In this document: positions 16,760 through 23,939 of the stretch, one piece after another | How the letters are laid out: the number at the start of each line of letters is the position of its first letter | How positions within the stretch are numbered: position 1 is the stretch's first letter | Assembly (NCBI GenBank): GCA_965237765.1 | Contig: OZ250157.1 | Location: 1,736,001 to 1,800,000, forward strand | DNA from: WTGJ01 sp965237765 | GTDB taxonomy: Bacteria > Chloroflexota > Anaerolineae > Aggregatilineales > Phototrophicaceae | Length of the DNA stretch: 64,000 nt | Reading direction: 5' to 3' | Translations under genes and position numbers: made by a program | Notes under the pieces: generated by a model | What the model was told of the DNA's origin: nothing | The model's input: only the letters and a program-made list of their open reading frames with translations | The model's database searches: none

Positions 16760-17985
16760 TCGCACAGCTCCGCGCCATGCCGCTGGATTTTTTGGAGCGC
16801 CATGCCGATTTCTTCCATATCCCGCACATCGCCGAGTAAGGCGTATTGCGGGATCCAGATGGTCTCGTACGCGCCGCGCTCGCTGGCCGGGAAGGGTCCG
16901 CGCAAAAATTCGTGCGCTTCGTCAGCCTGCGCGGGCGCGAGGCGTTGGCGATAGGCGCCGCTCGCGAATACGGCCAGCTGGTGGATGGGCGGGTAGCTAT
17001 CTTGCGTGGGGATGCCCTCGGCATTCAGCGTGGCGATGATGCGTTTCACTTCGGCGCCGGCGAAAGCGCGCGAATCGACGTGGAAGATATAAGCGTAATG
17101 CCCGTCGCGCGTGCAACCCGCCGGCAGCGTTTGCGGCGTGATCCCCGTGATCTCGCCGAGCAGGGCATCCAGCAAACGGCCATTCTGGTGGCGGCGCGCG
17201 GATTGCTCTTCCAGCCGCTCGAGCTGCGCGCCGAGGATCGCGCCCTGCCATTCGCTCAGGCGGTAATTGGAGCCGTAGCTGAAATGCTCGTAGAACCACT
17301 CGCCCGGCAAGCGGCCGCAATCATGCGCGGAACGGGCGCGGCGCTCGAATTCGTCGTCGTTGATGATGATGACCCCGCCCTCGCCGGCGGTCATCGACTT
17401 GCTCTGCTGGAAGCTGAACGTCCCCGCTTTGCCAAAAACGCCGACGCGCCGCCCATTCCATTCGCTACCGTGGGCGTGCGCGCAATCTTCGATCAGGGCG
17501 ATGTGATGCCGCGCGGCGACTGCGGCCAGCTCCTCGATATGGTCGACGCACCCGCCCATGTGAACCGTGATGATGGCGCGTGTTTGTGGCGTGATGGCCG
17601 CTTCTACCTGCGCCGCGTTGAGGCAATAGGTCTGCGGAGAGACATCGATGAGAACCGGCAGCGCGCCAGCCGAGAGCACCGCGCTCGCCGTCGCCACGAA
17701 GGTGAAATTGGGCACGATGACCTCGTCGCCCTGGCCGATACCCAGCGCGGCGATGCAGATTTCCAGCGCGTGCGTGCCGTTGGTGCAGGCGATGCCGTGC
17801 TTGGCGCCGTGGGCGGCGGCGAAATCCTTCTCGAATTGCGACGTCTTGTCGCCCGCGTCTCGCCACCAATTTTGGCTATGCAGCACCGAAAGTAGGGCGC
17901 GCTCTTCGCGCTCGTCGTATTGCGGCCAGCTGGGGAAAGGCTTGGTTTTGGCGGTCTGGCCGCCGTGAAGCGCCAATTGGGCCAT
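16756..17985 (-). CDS. DegT/DnrJ/EryC1 family PLP-dependent sugar aminotransferase
   Basis: 409 residues from ATG 17985 (the reading frame continues upstream but only as an antisense shadow of the ROK gene). PLP enzyme of fold type I: GIACTNGTHALEICIAALGIGQGDEVIVPNFTF binds the cofactor phosphate, IEDCAHAHGSEWNGR carries the Asp pairing with the pyridine nitrogen, and TFSFQQSKSMTAGEGG carries the Schiff-base Lys. The family adds or removes amino groups on keto sugars or cyclitols. Located in a catabolic-looking operon, removal or exchange of an amino group is likely (inference). Confidence 0.92.
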   Translation of the reverse strand: MAQLALHGGQTAKTKPFPSWPQYDEREERALLSVLHSQNWWRDAGDKTSQFEKDFAAAHGAKHGIACTNGTHALEICIAALGIGQGDEVIVPNFTFVATASAVLSAGALPVLIDVSPQTYCLNAAQVEAAITPQTRAIITVHMGGCVDHIEELAAVAARHHIALIEDCAHAHGSEWNGRRVGVFGKAGTFSFQQSKSMTAGEGGVIIINDDEFERRARSAHDCGRLPGEWFYEHFSYGSNYRLSEWQGAILGAQLERLEEQSARRHQNGRLLDALLGEITGITPQTLPAGCTRDGHYAYIFHVDSRAFAGAEVKRIIATLNAEGIPTQDSYPPIHQLAVFASGAYRQRLAPAQADEAHEFLRGPFPASERGAYETIWIPQYALLGDVRDMEEIGMALQKIQRHGAELCE

Positions 17986-17996
17986 CTCTTTTCCCC

Positions 17997-19226
17997 TCAG
18001 CTCAGCTTGCGCGCCACGTAATAATCGGCGGTCTGGTGCAGGAGGCGCGTGATGCCACCGAGGACGACCGCTCGATGCCCGAGGCGTGATGGCAGGATGC
18101 GCGGCGGTTGCGGCAAGGCGCCCTCCAGGCAGCCTTCGATACCGGGGATGAGCAGGTCGGACGCCTGCGCCACGCCGCCACCCAGTATGACGCATTCGGG
18201 GTCGAGCAGGGTAGCGATAGCGGCGATGCCGAGGGCCAGCGTTTCGCAGGTTTCGGCGAGGATGGGCGCGGCCCAGGGGGCGCCTTCCCGCGCGGCAGCG
18301 AAGACCGTTTCTGCCGTAATTTGGGCGAGCTCTTCGACGGACCATTCATCGGCCAGCGCGGCCCGCGCGCGCGCCGCAATGCCACTCCCGGAAGCGACTT
18401 GCTCAAAAGCGCCGAAGCCATCGTACCGTTGCCCGAGGAATTGTCGCCCGGGCAAGAGATAACCGATTTCGCCCGCGTTGCCCTGCGCGCCGCGGTAGAG
18501 CTGGCCTTCGAGAATGACGCCGGCGCCGATGCCGGTGCCGATGCTCAGCAAGACGATGTTGTGCAGCGCGACCGCGCCATTGCCCACCGCGCCGAACCAA
18601 TATTCCCCGAGCGCCGCCAGATTCACGTCGTTATCCACGACGACAGGCAGACCGGTCGCTTCTTGCAAGCGTTGTCTGAGCGGGAAATCGCGCCAATTCA
18701 GCGCTGGCGCCCAGCGGACCACGCCCTCTTCGTGTTGCGTTTCGCCCGGCGCGCCGACGGCGATGCCCAGCACGTTCTGTCCATCCGCCTGCGCGATCGA
18801 GAGCAACTCCTCCAATAGCGAGAGCAAGCGCGAATAGCAATCGCCCGCCGCCGCCGCTTCATGATGTTGTATATGTCGCTCGTAGAGGATTTGCCCGCCC
18901 AAATCAGAGGCGGCGCCATAAATCTTCGTGCCGCCCACATCAGCGCCAATGACGAGGCTGCCGCTCGCGTTGAATTGCAGCAGGTTGCGCGGCCGGCCGA
19001 CGCCATTTTCCTCCGATCCCGCGGGAATCACGAGCCGCGCGTCGATGAGCTTGTTGACGATGCGCATCACGGTGGGCAGGCTGAGGTTGAGGGTGGCGCC
19101 AATTGCGGTGCGCGAGGTGCGGCCATCGCGGCGGATGAGGTCCAGCACGGCGGCGGAATTGATCCGCCGCATCTGGTGGGCGTTGATCGTTTGCGGATAG
19201 TGGGGGTATTTGACCAGCACGGCCAT
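17997..19226 (-). CDS. ROK family transcriptional repressor
   Basis: 409 residues from ATG 19226. Residues 15-75 form a winged helix-turn-helix (VLDLIRRDGRTSRTAIGATLNLSLPTVMRIVNKLIDARLV), then a ROK sugar-binding domain: IGADVGGTKIYGA, GAPGETQHEEGVV, VVDNDVNLAALGEYWFG, SIGTGIGAGVILEGQLYRGA. The usual zinc motif (CxCGxxGCxE) between GEIGYL and the ASG helix is absent: that loop reads PGRQFLGQRYDGFGAFEQ. As first gene of the sugar operon with a palindrome just upstream, it is likely the autoregulated sensor of the imported sugar. Confidence 0.92.
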   Translation of the reverse strand: MAVLVKYPHYPQTINAHQMRRINSAAVLDLIRRDGRTSRTAIGATLNLSLPTVMRIVNKLIDARLVIPAGSEENGVGRPRNLLQFNASGSLVIGADVGGTKIYGAASDLGGQILYERHIQHHEAAAAGDCYSRLLSLLEELLSIAQADGQNVLGIAVGAPGETQHEEGVVRWAPALNWRDFPLRQRLQEATGLPVVVDNDVNLAALGEYWFGAVGNGAVALHNIVLLSIGTGIGAGVILEGQLYRGAQGNAGEIGYLLPGRQFLGQRYDGFGAFEQVASGSGIAARARAALADEWSVEELAQITAETVFAAAREGAPWAAPILAETCETLALGIAAIATLLDPECVILGGGVAQASDLLIPGIEGCLEGALPQPPRILPSRLGHRAVVLGGITRLLHQTADYYVARKLS

Positions 19227-19243
19227 CGCGCCGCCCTATACTT

Positions 19244-19260
19244 ACTTACAGATTGTAAGT
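19244..19260. promoter_or_regulatory. Palindromic operator before the ROK operon
   Basis: ACTTACA, GAT, TGTAAGT: perfect 7-bp inverted repeat with a 3-nt spacer, ending 18 nt before the ROK start codon. Its AT-rich palindromic form and place fit a binding site for the ROK repressor itself. The divergent CNNM gene starts 175 nt on the other side. Confidence 0.6.
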
Positions 19261-19434
19261 TAAGCGGAAATCTATCACGCATTGTTCCCGACGTCAAATT
19301 TCTGATTCACTTGCTTGCCGCGCCTCCTTTGTGTTACACTAGCTACAGTGTTGACGTATATTCCGCCCATTAGTGGACGACGATTCTTCCTCCAACGAAA
19401 CCGATAGACCGAGCGCACAGTTGGCTGCCTGCCG

Positions 19435-20775
19435 ATGAGCGCCTGGGTGCTCGCGCCATTGTTCTTGCTCGCGCATGCTTGGGTGGCGCTCGCTTTTGCC
19501 GCGCTGAATAACGCGCCGCCGCTTCATGACAGCCCTGGCGAAGAAGGCGGCTCTGCCAGCCGCGGGCAGGAGGCGCTCGCCGCCCTCCGCGCGCAACCAG
19601 CGCGCATGCAACTCAGCGTGCAATTGAGCATGCTCCTGCTCAGCTTTGCGCTGGCGGCGTTGGCGCTCTCGGCCGTCGCCGCGCCCCTATCCGAGCGCTA
19701 CCCGGAGCTGCCGCTGTTTGCCTGGCAGACCTTTTCGCTGCTCATTGTCGCCGCCATCGTGCTGGTGCTGGGCGCGCTCGTGCCAGACGCGATCGGCAGC
19801 GCGCACGCCACCTTCCTCATGCCCTGGGTGGCCGGGCCATATCGCTGGTGGATGCGCCTACTAAGCCCATTGACCGCCGTTGTCTTGCGCCTGAGCCGCT
19901 GGCTTTCCGCCGTGTTTCGCAGCAGCGCGGCCGTCAGCGCCGTCACTGAAGCTGAAATCCTCTCACTCGTCGCGGCCGGCCAGCAGCATGGCACCATCGA
20001 AGACCAGGAACAGGCGATGATTTCCTCCGTGCTGCGCCTGGATGAAACCGCGGTGCGCGAAGTCATGGTGCCGCGCATCGATATCGTCGCTGTCGATGTC
20101 CACGCGCCGCTGAGCGAAGCGCTGGCTCTCTTCATGCGGAGCGGACATTCGCGCCTGCCGGTCTACGAAGGCGATGTCGACCACATCCGCGGCTTGCTCT
20201 ACGTGAAGGACCTGCTGGCGCTGCTGCAAGTGGGGCAGGAGGGCGCCTCGATCGCTGATAATATGCGGCAAGCCATCTTCGTTCCCGAAACCAAACGCGC
20301 CGACGAATTGCTGGAAGAATTGAAACGCGCCAAGGTGCATATCGCCGTCGTCGTCGATGAATACGGCGGCACCGCCGGCCTGGTAACCATCGAGAACGTC
20401 ATCGAGGAAATCGTTGGCGATATCCTCGATGAATATGACGTCCATGAAGTGGCGGATTACGAGCGGCTCGATGTGGATGAATATGAAATCGACGCCAGCA
20501 TGGACCTGGACGACCTGAACCAGCTGCTCGATGTGGATTTCCCGACCGAGGAGTCAGATACCCTGGGTGGTTATATTTACAGCGTGCTCGGGCGCATCCC
20601 GACGGCGACGGAGGTCATCGAGACGGATCGTTTGCGTCTCACCGTGCTAAGCATCGACGGACGGCGGATACGCAAGGTGCACGCCAAACGCAAGTCAGGT
20701 CAGCAACTGCGCCTGTCGCGCTTACCGAGCGCGCCGGCAGCAAGCGCTGAGGGAAAGGAGACAAAAGATGAATGA
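19435..20775 (+). CDS. CNNM/HlyC-CorC family transporter-associated protein with CBS domains
   Basis: 446 residues. Residues 1-170 hold the DUF21 membrane domain (hydrophobic segments at about 4-24, 60-85, 95-120, 130-150), then two CBS domains (VPRIDIVAVDVHAPLSEALALFMRSGHSRLPVYEGDVDHIRGLLYVKDLL and DELLEELKRAKVHIAVVVDEYGGTAGLVTIENVIEEIVGDILDEYD), and the CorC/HlyC C-terminal domain (YEIDASMDLDDLNQLLDVDFP). Relatives carry out Mg2+ or Co2+ export; 'hemolysin' labels are historical. Its TGA overlaps the cdd start by 8 nt. Confidence 0.92.
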   Translation: MSAWVLAPLFLLAHAWVALAFAALNNAPPLHDSPGEEGGSASRGQEALAALRAQPARMQLSVQLSMLLLSFALAALALSAVAAPLSERYPELPLFAWQTFSLLIVAAIVLVLGALVPDAIGSAHATFLMPWVAGPYRWWMRLLSPLTAVVLRLSRWLSAVFRSSAAVSAVTEAEILSLVAAGQQHGTIEDQEQAMISSVLRLDETAVREVMVPRIDIVAVDVHAPLSEALALFMRSGHSRLPVYEGDVDHIRGLLYVKDLLALLQVGQEGASIADNMRQAIFVPETKRADELLEELKRAKVHIAVVVDEYGGTAGLVTIENVIEEIVGDILDEYDVHEVADYERLDVDEYEIDASMDLDDLNQLLDVDFPTEESDTLGGYIYSVLGRIPTATEVIETDRLRLTVLSIDGRRIRKVHAKRKSGQQLRLSRLPSAPAASAEGKETKDE

Positions 20776-21178
20776 AGCGGCGTTTTCTGCGGCGGATCGG
20801 GAATTGGTGAAACTGGCGATAGAGGTGCGCAAACTCGCTTATGCTCCCTATTCGAATTACTTGGTTGGCGCGGCGTTGCGGGCGGTGGATGGCCGCATCT
20901 TCACGGGTTGCAACGTGGAAAACGCTGCTTATCCCTCGACGCTCTGCGCGGAACGCACGGCGCTGGTGAAGGCGGTGAGCGAGGGCGCGCGCGAATTCGT
21001 GGCGATCGCCGTCGTCGCGACGGGCAAGGTCAGTCCCTGCGGCGGTTGCCTGCAGATGCTCTATGAATTCGCGCCGCGGCTGCACATGGTGATGGCGGAG
21101 CCGAGTGGCCAAATAAGCCTTGCTGCCCGCCTGGACAAGTTCCTGCCGCATGGCTTCAGCGCTGAAGAGTTGCGTTAG
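20768..21178 (+). CDS. cdd: Cytidine deaminase
   Basis: 136 residues, the length of tetrameric Cdd. Converts cytidine and deoxycytidine to uridine forms in pyrimidine salvage. Zinc site and catalytic Glu: GCNVENAAYPSTLCAERTAL (the Cys and Glu of CAE) and PCGGC (two Cys). APYSNYLVGAAL is the substrate-binding motif. AAAGGAG precedes the ATG. Coupled to the CNNM gene upstream and overlapping recO downstream. Confidence 0.96.
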   Translation: MNEAAFSAADRELVKLAIEVRKLAYAPYSNYLVGAALRAVDGRIFTGCNVENAAYPSTLCAERTALVKAVSEGAREFVAIAVVATGKVSPCGGCLQMLYEFAPRLHMVMAEPSGQISLAARLDKFLPHGFSAEELR

Positions 21179-22019
21179 GGCTCCGCGCGCGGATGGCGAA
21201 CGCGTCACCAGCGAAAACCCCCTGAACGAGCGCCGCGCCCGCGCCCTCCGTAGCCAGGCGCTCATCCTAAAGCGCCGCAATTTTGGCGAAGCGGATCGGT
21301 TGCTGACCCTCTTCACGCCGCGGCATGGCAAGCTGACGGCAATCGCCCGCGGCGCGCGCAAAGGCAGCAGCCGCAAGAGCGGACATGTCGAGCTGCTCAT
21401 GCATAGCGACCTGCTGCTCGGGCGCGGGCGCGGCTTCCTCAACGTGCAGCAAGTTGAATTGATCGAGGCCTTCCCGCGCCTGCGCGAAGATTTGGTGCGC
21501 GGCGCCTATGGCCTCTATATCGCTGATTTGCTGGACCATTTTTTCATTGGCGAGGAGGACGGCCAACAGCCAGAACTCTTTGCCGAAACGCTCGCCGCCC
21601 TGCAGGCCCTCTGCGATGAAGAGGACGCCCAGCTCGTCTTGCGGCATTATGAGCTGCGTTTGCTATCGGTTACGGGCTTTCAGCCGGAGTTGCGGCGTTG
21701 CGCGCGGACAGGGGAAGCGTTGTTGCCGCGCGACCAATATTTTAGCAACGAGGCCGGCGGCGTGATCAGCGCGGCGGGGCAGGCGACAGCGATGGGGGAT
21801 TTGCGCCCCCTTTCGCTCGCTACGCTGAAGCTGCTGCGCTATCTACAGAGCGAGCCTTATTCACGCGTGAAATCGCTGCGCGTCTCTGCTAGACTGCACG
21901 CAGCGACGGAGGCCTTGCTGCAAGGCTATATCGCTTCGATACTGGAGCGGCGGCTGGCGAGCGTGCGCTTTTTACAGCGCGTGCAGCGCGACGCGCCCAC
22001 AACGAAATGTAGGAGCTAG
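21150..22019 (+). CDS. recO: DNA repair protein RecO
   Basis: RecO loads RecA on SSB-coated DNA with RecF/RecR. Seen: the N-terminal OB-fold signature SQALILKRRNFGEADRLLTLFTPRHGKLTAIARGARKGSSRKSGHVE and the helical C-terminal domain with LRRCARTGEALLP. The zinc-binding cysteines of some RecO proteins are mostly absent. The start is uncertain: conserved sequence begins about residue 27 of the given ORF, the ATG at 21150 overlaps cdd by 29 nt, and a CTG at 21222 would give a more typical N-terminus (ten residues before the OB fold). Stop TAG is adjacent to the GTG of the next gene. Confidence 0.88.
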   Translation: MASALKSCVRAPRADGERVTSENPLNERRARALRSQALILKRRNFGEADRLLTLFTPRHGKLTAIARGARKGSSRKSGHVELLMHSDLLLGRGRGFLNVQQVELIEAFPRLREDLVRGAYGLYIADLLDHFFIGEEDGQQPELFAETLAALQALCDEEDAQLVLRHYELRLLSVTGFQPELRRCARTGEALLPRDQYFSNEAGGVISAAGQATAMGDLRPLSLATLKLLRYLQSEPYSRVKSLRVSARLHAATEALLQGYIASILERRLASVRFLQRVQRDAPTTKCRS

Positions 22020-22020
22020 G

Positions 22021-23574
22021 GTGTATCGCGAGGATCCTAAATTCGGCCGCATCGTCGATTTTGATTGGCTGCGCACCATCCACCGTCAGGTTGCCGACCA
22101 GATGTACCCGCGCTTCAACATGCTCGGCGCGTTGCGCACCGTCATTCAGCTCATCGGCAGCGAACCCAACGTCAATATCGCCATCGGCGCCTCGCTGCTC
22201 GCTTATGCCTTGCTCATCGCTTCCGACGAAGGCGAGCTGGCCGAATCGCTGAAGGATGCCATCTTCACCCTGGCCTGGACGGAAGAGCATTGCGGTTCGG
22301 ATCTGCTGAGCCTTCGCACGAGCGCGACGCCCATTGTTGGTGACGAGACGGGGCGCGAATACTACCTGCGCGGCAGCAAATGGATCATCAACAACTCCAT
22401 CCACGCCGATTATCACATCGTCCTCGCCAAGCTGGACCCCAAGAAGAATGGCCCGCGTTCGCTCTCCTTTTTCCTGGTGCCGCATAGCAGCACGAAGAAT
22501 TGGCAGCGGATGGATACGCATGTGCTGCGCGAGATGGTGCTTTCCGCCTACGAAATCGATGGCCCGGGTCGCCTGATCGGCAAGATCGGACATGGGCTTT
22601 CGATTGTCCAGCGAATGGCGACGGCCAGTCGTTATCTATGCAGCTACATGGGCGTGGTCTGGATGCGCGAGGCCGTGCCGGCGGCGATTGAGCACCTGGC
22701 CACGAAGCACATCTTCGGCAGTCACCCGCTCGAATTCGGCAACGTCTTCCGCCAGGTCTACGTGCTCGCTCTAAAAGCGGCGCTGCTCGATTACCTATTT
22801 CACCGCTCCGTCGTCTTCAACGATGGCAGTTTTTTGCAATTCCTGGGCACGATGCTGAAATCCTGGCTGCTCCTGCGCGCGAACGAGGTGATGATTGAGA
22901 CCTTGCTGGTGACCGGCTCCAAAGGGTTTGTGGCCAGCTCGCCGATTGGGCGCAACGCGATCGATTCGCTGGTGCTGCCGGTGTTCGATGGGCATTACAC
23001 CGTCAACACGAACATGAGCGCCAAGCACCTGAAGCGCTATCTGAGCGCCGCGCGCCGGGTGGATGCGGCGGAACGACTGCGCATCCTGGATGAGTGGCTG
23101 TATCGCGATACCCTCCATGACGAAATCAACGCCCATCCCCGCGAAATCCGCAAACCGGATTTCTTCGATTTCGCCGATTATTTGGAACAGTTCGAGTTGC
23201 CGCTGGAATTGGACGCGCGCCGGATGGTTACGACGGTGCAGCGCGTGCAGGAGGAGATCGCGAAGCGCGGCTTGCAGAATGATCCCGAGCATCGCTACAA
23301 CGCAGGCGATCTGCTGCACTGGCTGGAATCGATCCTGGTGGCAGCGGAGATGTACGCCCAGCTCGGGCGGGCGGATTACGCGAACGCGGTGGCGATTCAG
23401 TACAACGGCACGGTGGAGCTGGTGAACCGTATCATCGCCGAGAGCGCGCTGCCGGTCGAATTCCTGGCGCCGACCCGCTTCCAACCGCTACCAGAGATTG
23501 ACGACCCGCGCGCCTACCTGTTGCGCCTGCTGGATGTGGAGGGACGCACGCTAGCGAAGGCGACCGCTGGCTGA
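22021..23574 (+). CDS. Acyl-CoA dehydrogenase family flavoprotein
   Basis: 517 residues from GTG 22021, 1 nt after recO and preceded by TAGGAGCTAGG. It is longer than the usual 380-400. The flavin/substrate signatures are TLAWTEEHCGSDLLSLRTSA (for the family's TExxxGSD) and KWIINNSIHADYHIVLAKLD (for the usual WITNG strand). The C-terminal region VMIETLLVTGSKGFVASSPIGR replaces the usual QxxGGxGY. These differences place it among atypical acyl-CoA dehydrogenases (AidB/FadE-like); substrate unknown. Confidence 0.82.
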   Translation: MYREDPKFGRIVDFDWLRTIHRQVADQMYPRFNMLGALRTVIQLIGSEPNVNIAIGASLLAYALLIASDEGELAESLKDAIFTLAWTEEHCGSDLLSLRTSATPIVGDETGREYYLRGSKWIINNSIHADYHIVLAKLDPKKNGPRSLSFFLVPHSSTKNWQRMDTHVLREMVLSAYEIDGPGRLIGKIGHGLSIVQRMATASRYLCSYMGVVWMREAVPAAIEHLATKHIFGSHPLEFGNVFRQVYVLALKAALLDYLFHRSVVFNDGSFLQFLGTMLKSWLLLRANEVMIETLLVTGSKGFVASSPIGRNAIDSLVLPVFDGHYTVNTNMSAKHLKRYLSAARRVDAAERLRILDEWLYRDTLHDEINAHPREIRKPDFFDFADYLEQFELPLELDARRMVTTVQRVQEEIAKRGLQNDPEHRYNAGDLLHWLESILVAAEMYAQLGRADYANAVAIQYNGTVELVNRIIAESALPVEFLAPTRFQPLPEIDDPRAYLLRLLDVEGRTLAKATAG

Positions 23575-23639
23575 TGGCGCAAAGCCCCGGCTGCCGCCGC
23601 CGCGTCTTCCGCCTCCCCTTTACCTACGACTACGAATAA
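23574..23639 (+). pseudogene. Possible antitoxin remnant before the VapC remnant
   Basis: A 21-residue frame (ends RRRVFRLPFTYDYE) overlapping the stop of the acyl-CoA dehydrogenase by one base and ending 4 nt before the VapC remnant. The position is where a VapB antitoxin should end. The similarity to any antitoxin is too short to prove. Confidence 0.25.
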
Positions 23640-23643
23640 TGGA

Positions 23644-23775
23644 ATGTATGTCTTAGACACTTCTGTTAGTGTCCACGACATGAGCGTGGTTACCGGCAAC
23701 GAGAAAGATTTCGAGCGCTTCCCGGTGCGCATCATCAATCCCTACAAATCCGCTTCATCCATACCAAAACCGTAA
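23644..23775 (+). pseudogene. VapC-type PIN toxin remnant with an internal deletion
   Basis: A 43-codon frame reads MYVLDTSV, the classic first strand of VapC with its catalytic Asp, and then goes straight to MSVVTGNEKDFERFPVRIINPY, the classic last PIN strand (TxxxDF...). The roughly 80-90 residues between, with the other catalytic acids, are missing. The frame stays open across the junction. Known of the family: VapC is a 130-residue RNase. So this is an in-frame deleted, inactive copy. Composition is less GC-rich than the flanks. Confidence 0.75.
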
Positions 23776-23791
23776 CCCCGCCCGCGGCATG

Positions 23792-23848
23792 AATTCTGCC
23801 AAAGGCGACGGCACCATGGCCGAACTACTGGCAAAGCTCAGCGCATAG
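23792..23848 (+). pseudogene. 3' end fragment of an HNH-fused DNA methyltransferase gene
   Basis: 57 bp match the last 57 bp of the methyltransferase gene (44331-44387) at about 45 of 57 positions, down to the stop codon. The peptide NSAKGDGTMAELLAKLSA aligns with NSAKGDGTMAELHAKLNM. Nothing of the rest of such a gene is present upstream, so it is a relic of a second, deleted copy. Confidence 0.8.
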
Positions 23849-23939
23849 TTCATCCACTCCGAATCCCTGCGCGCCCATACTCGCGGCCCGTTTCTGGTTT
23901 CTGCGTGATAAAATCTCCCCAAGTCACGGGAGCGCCCAC

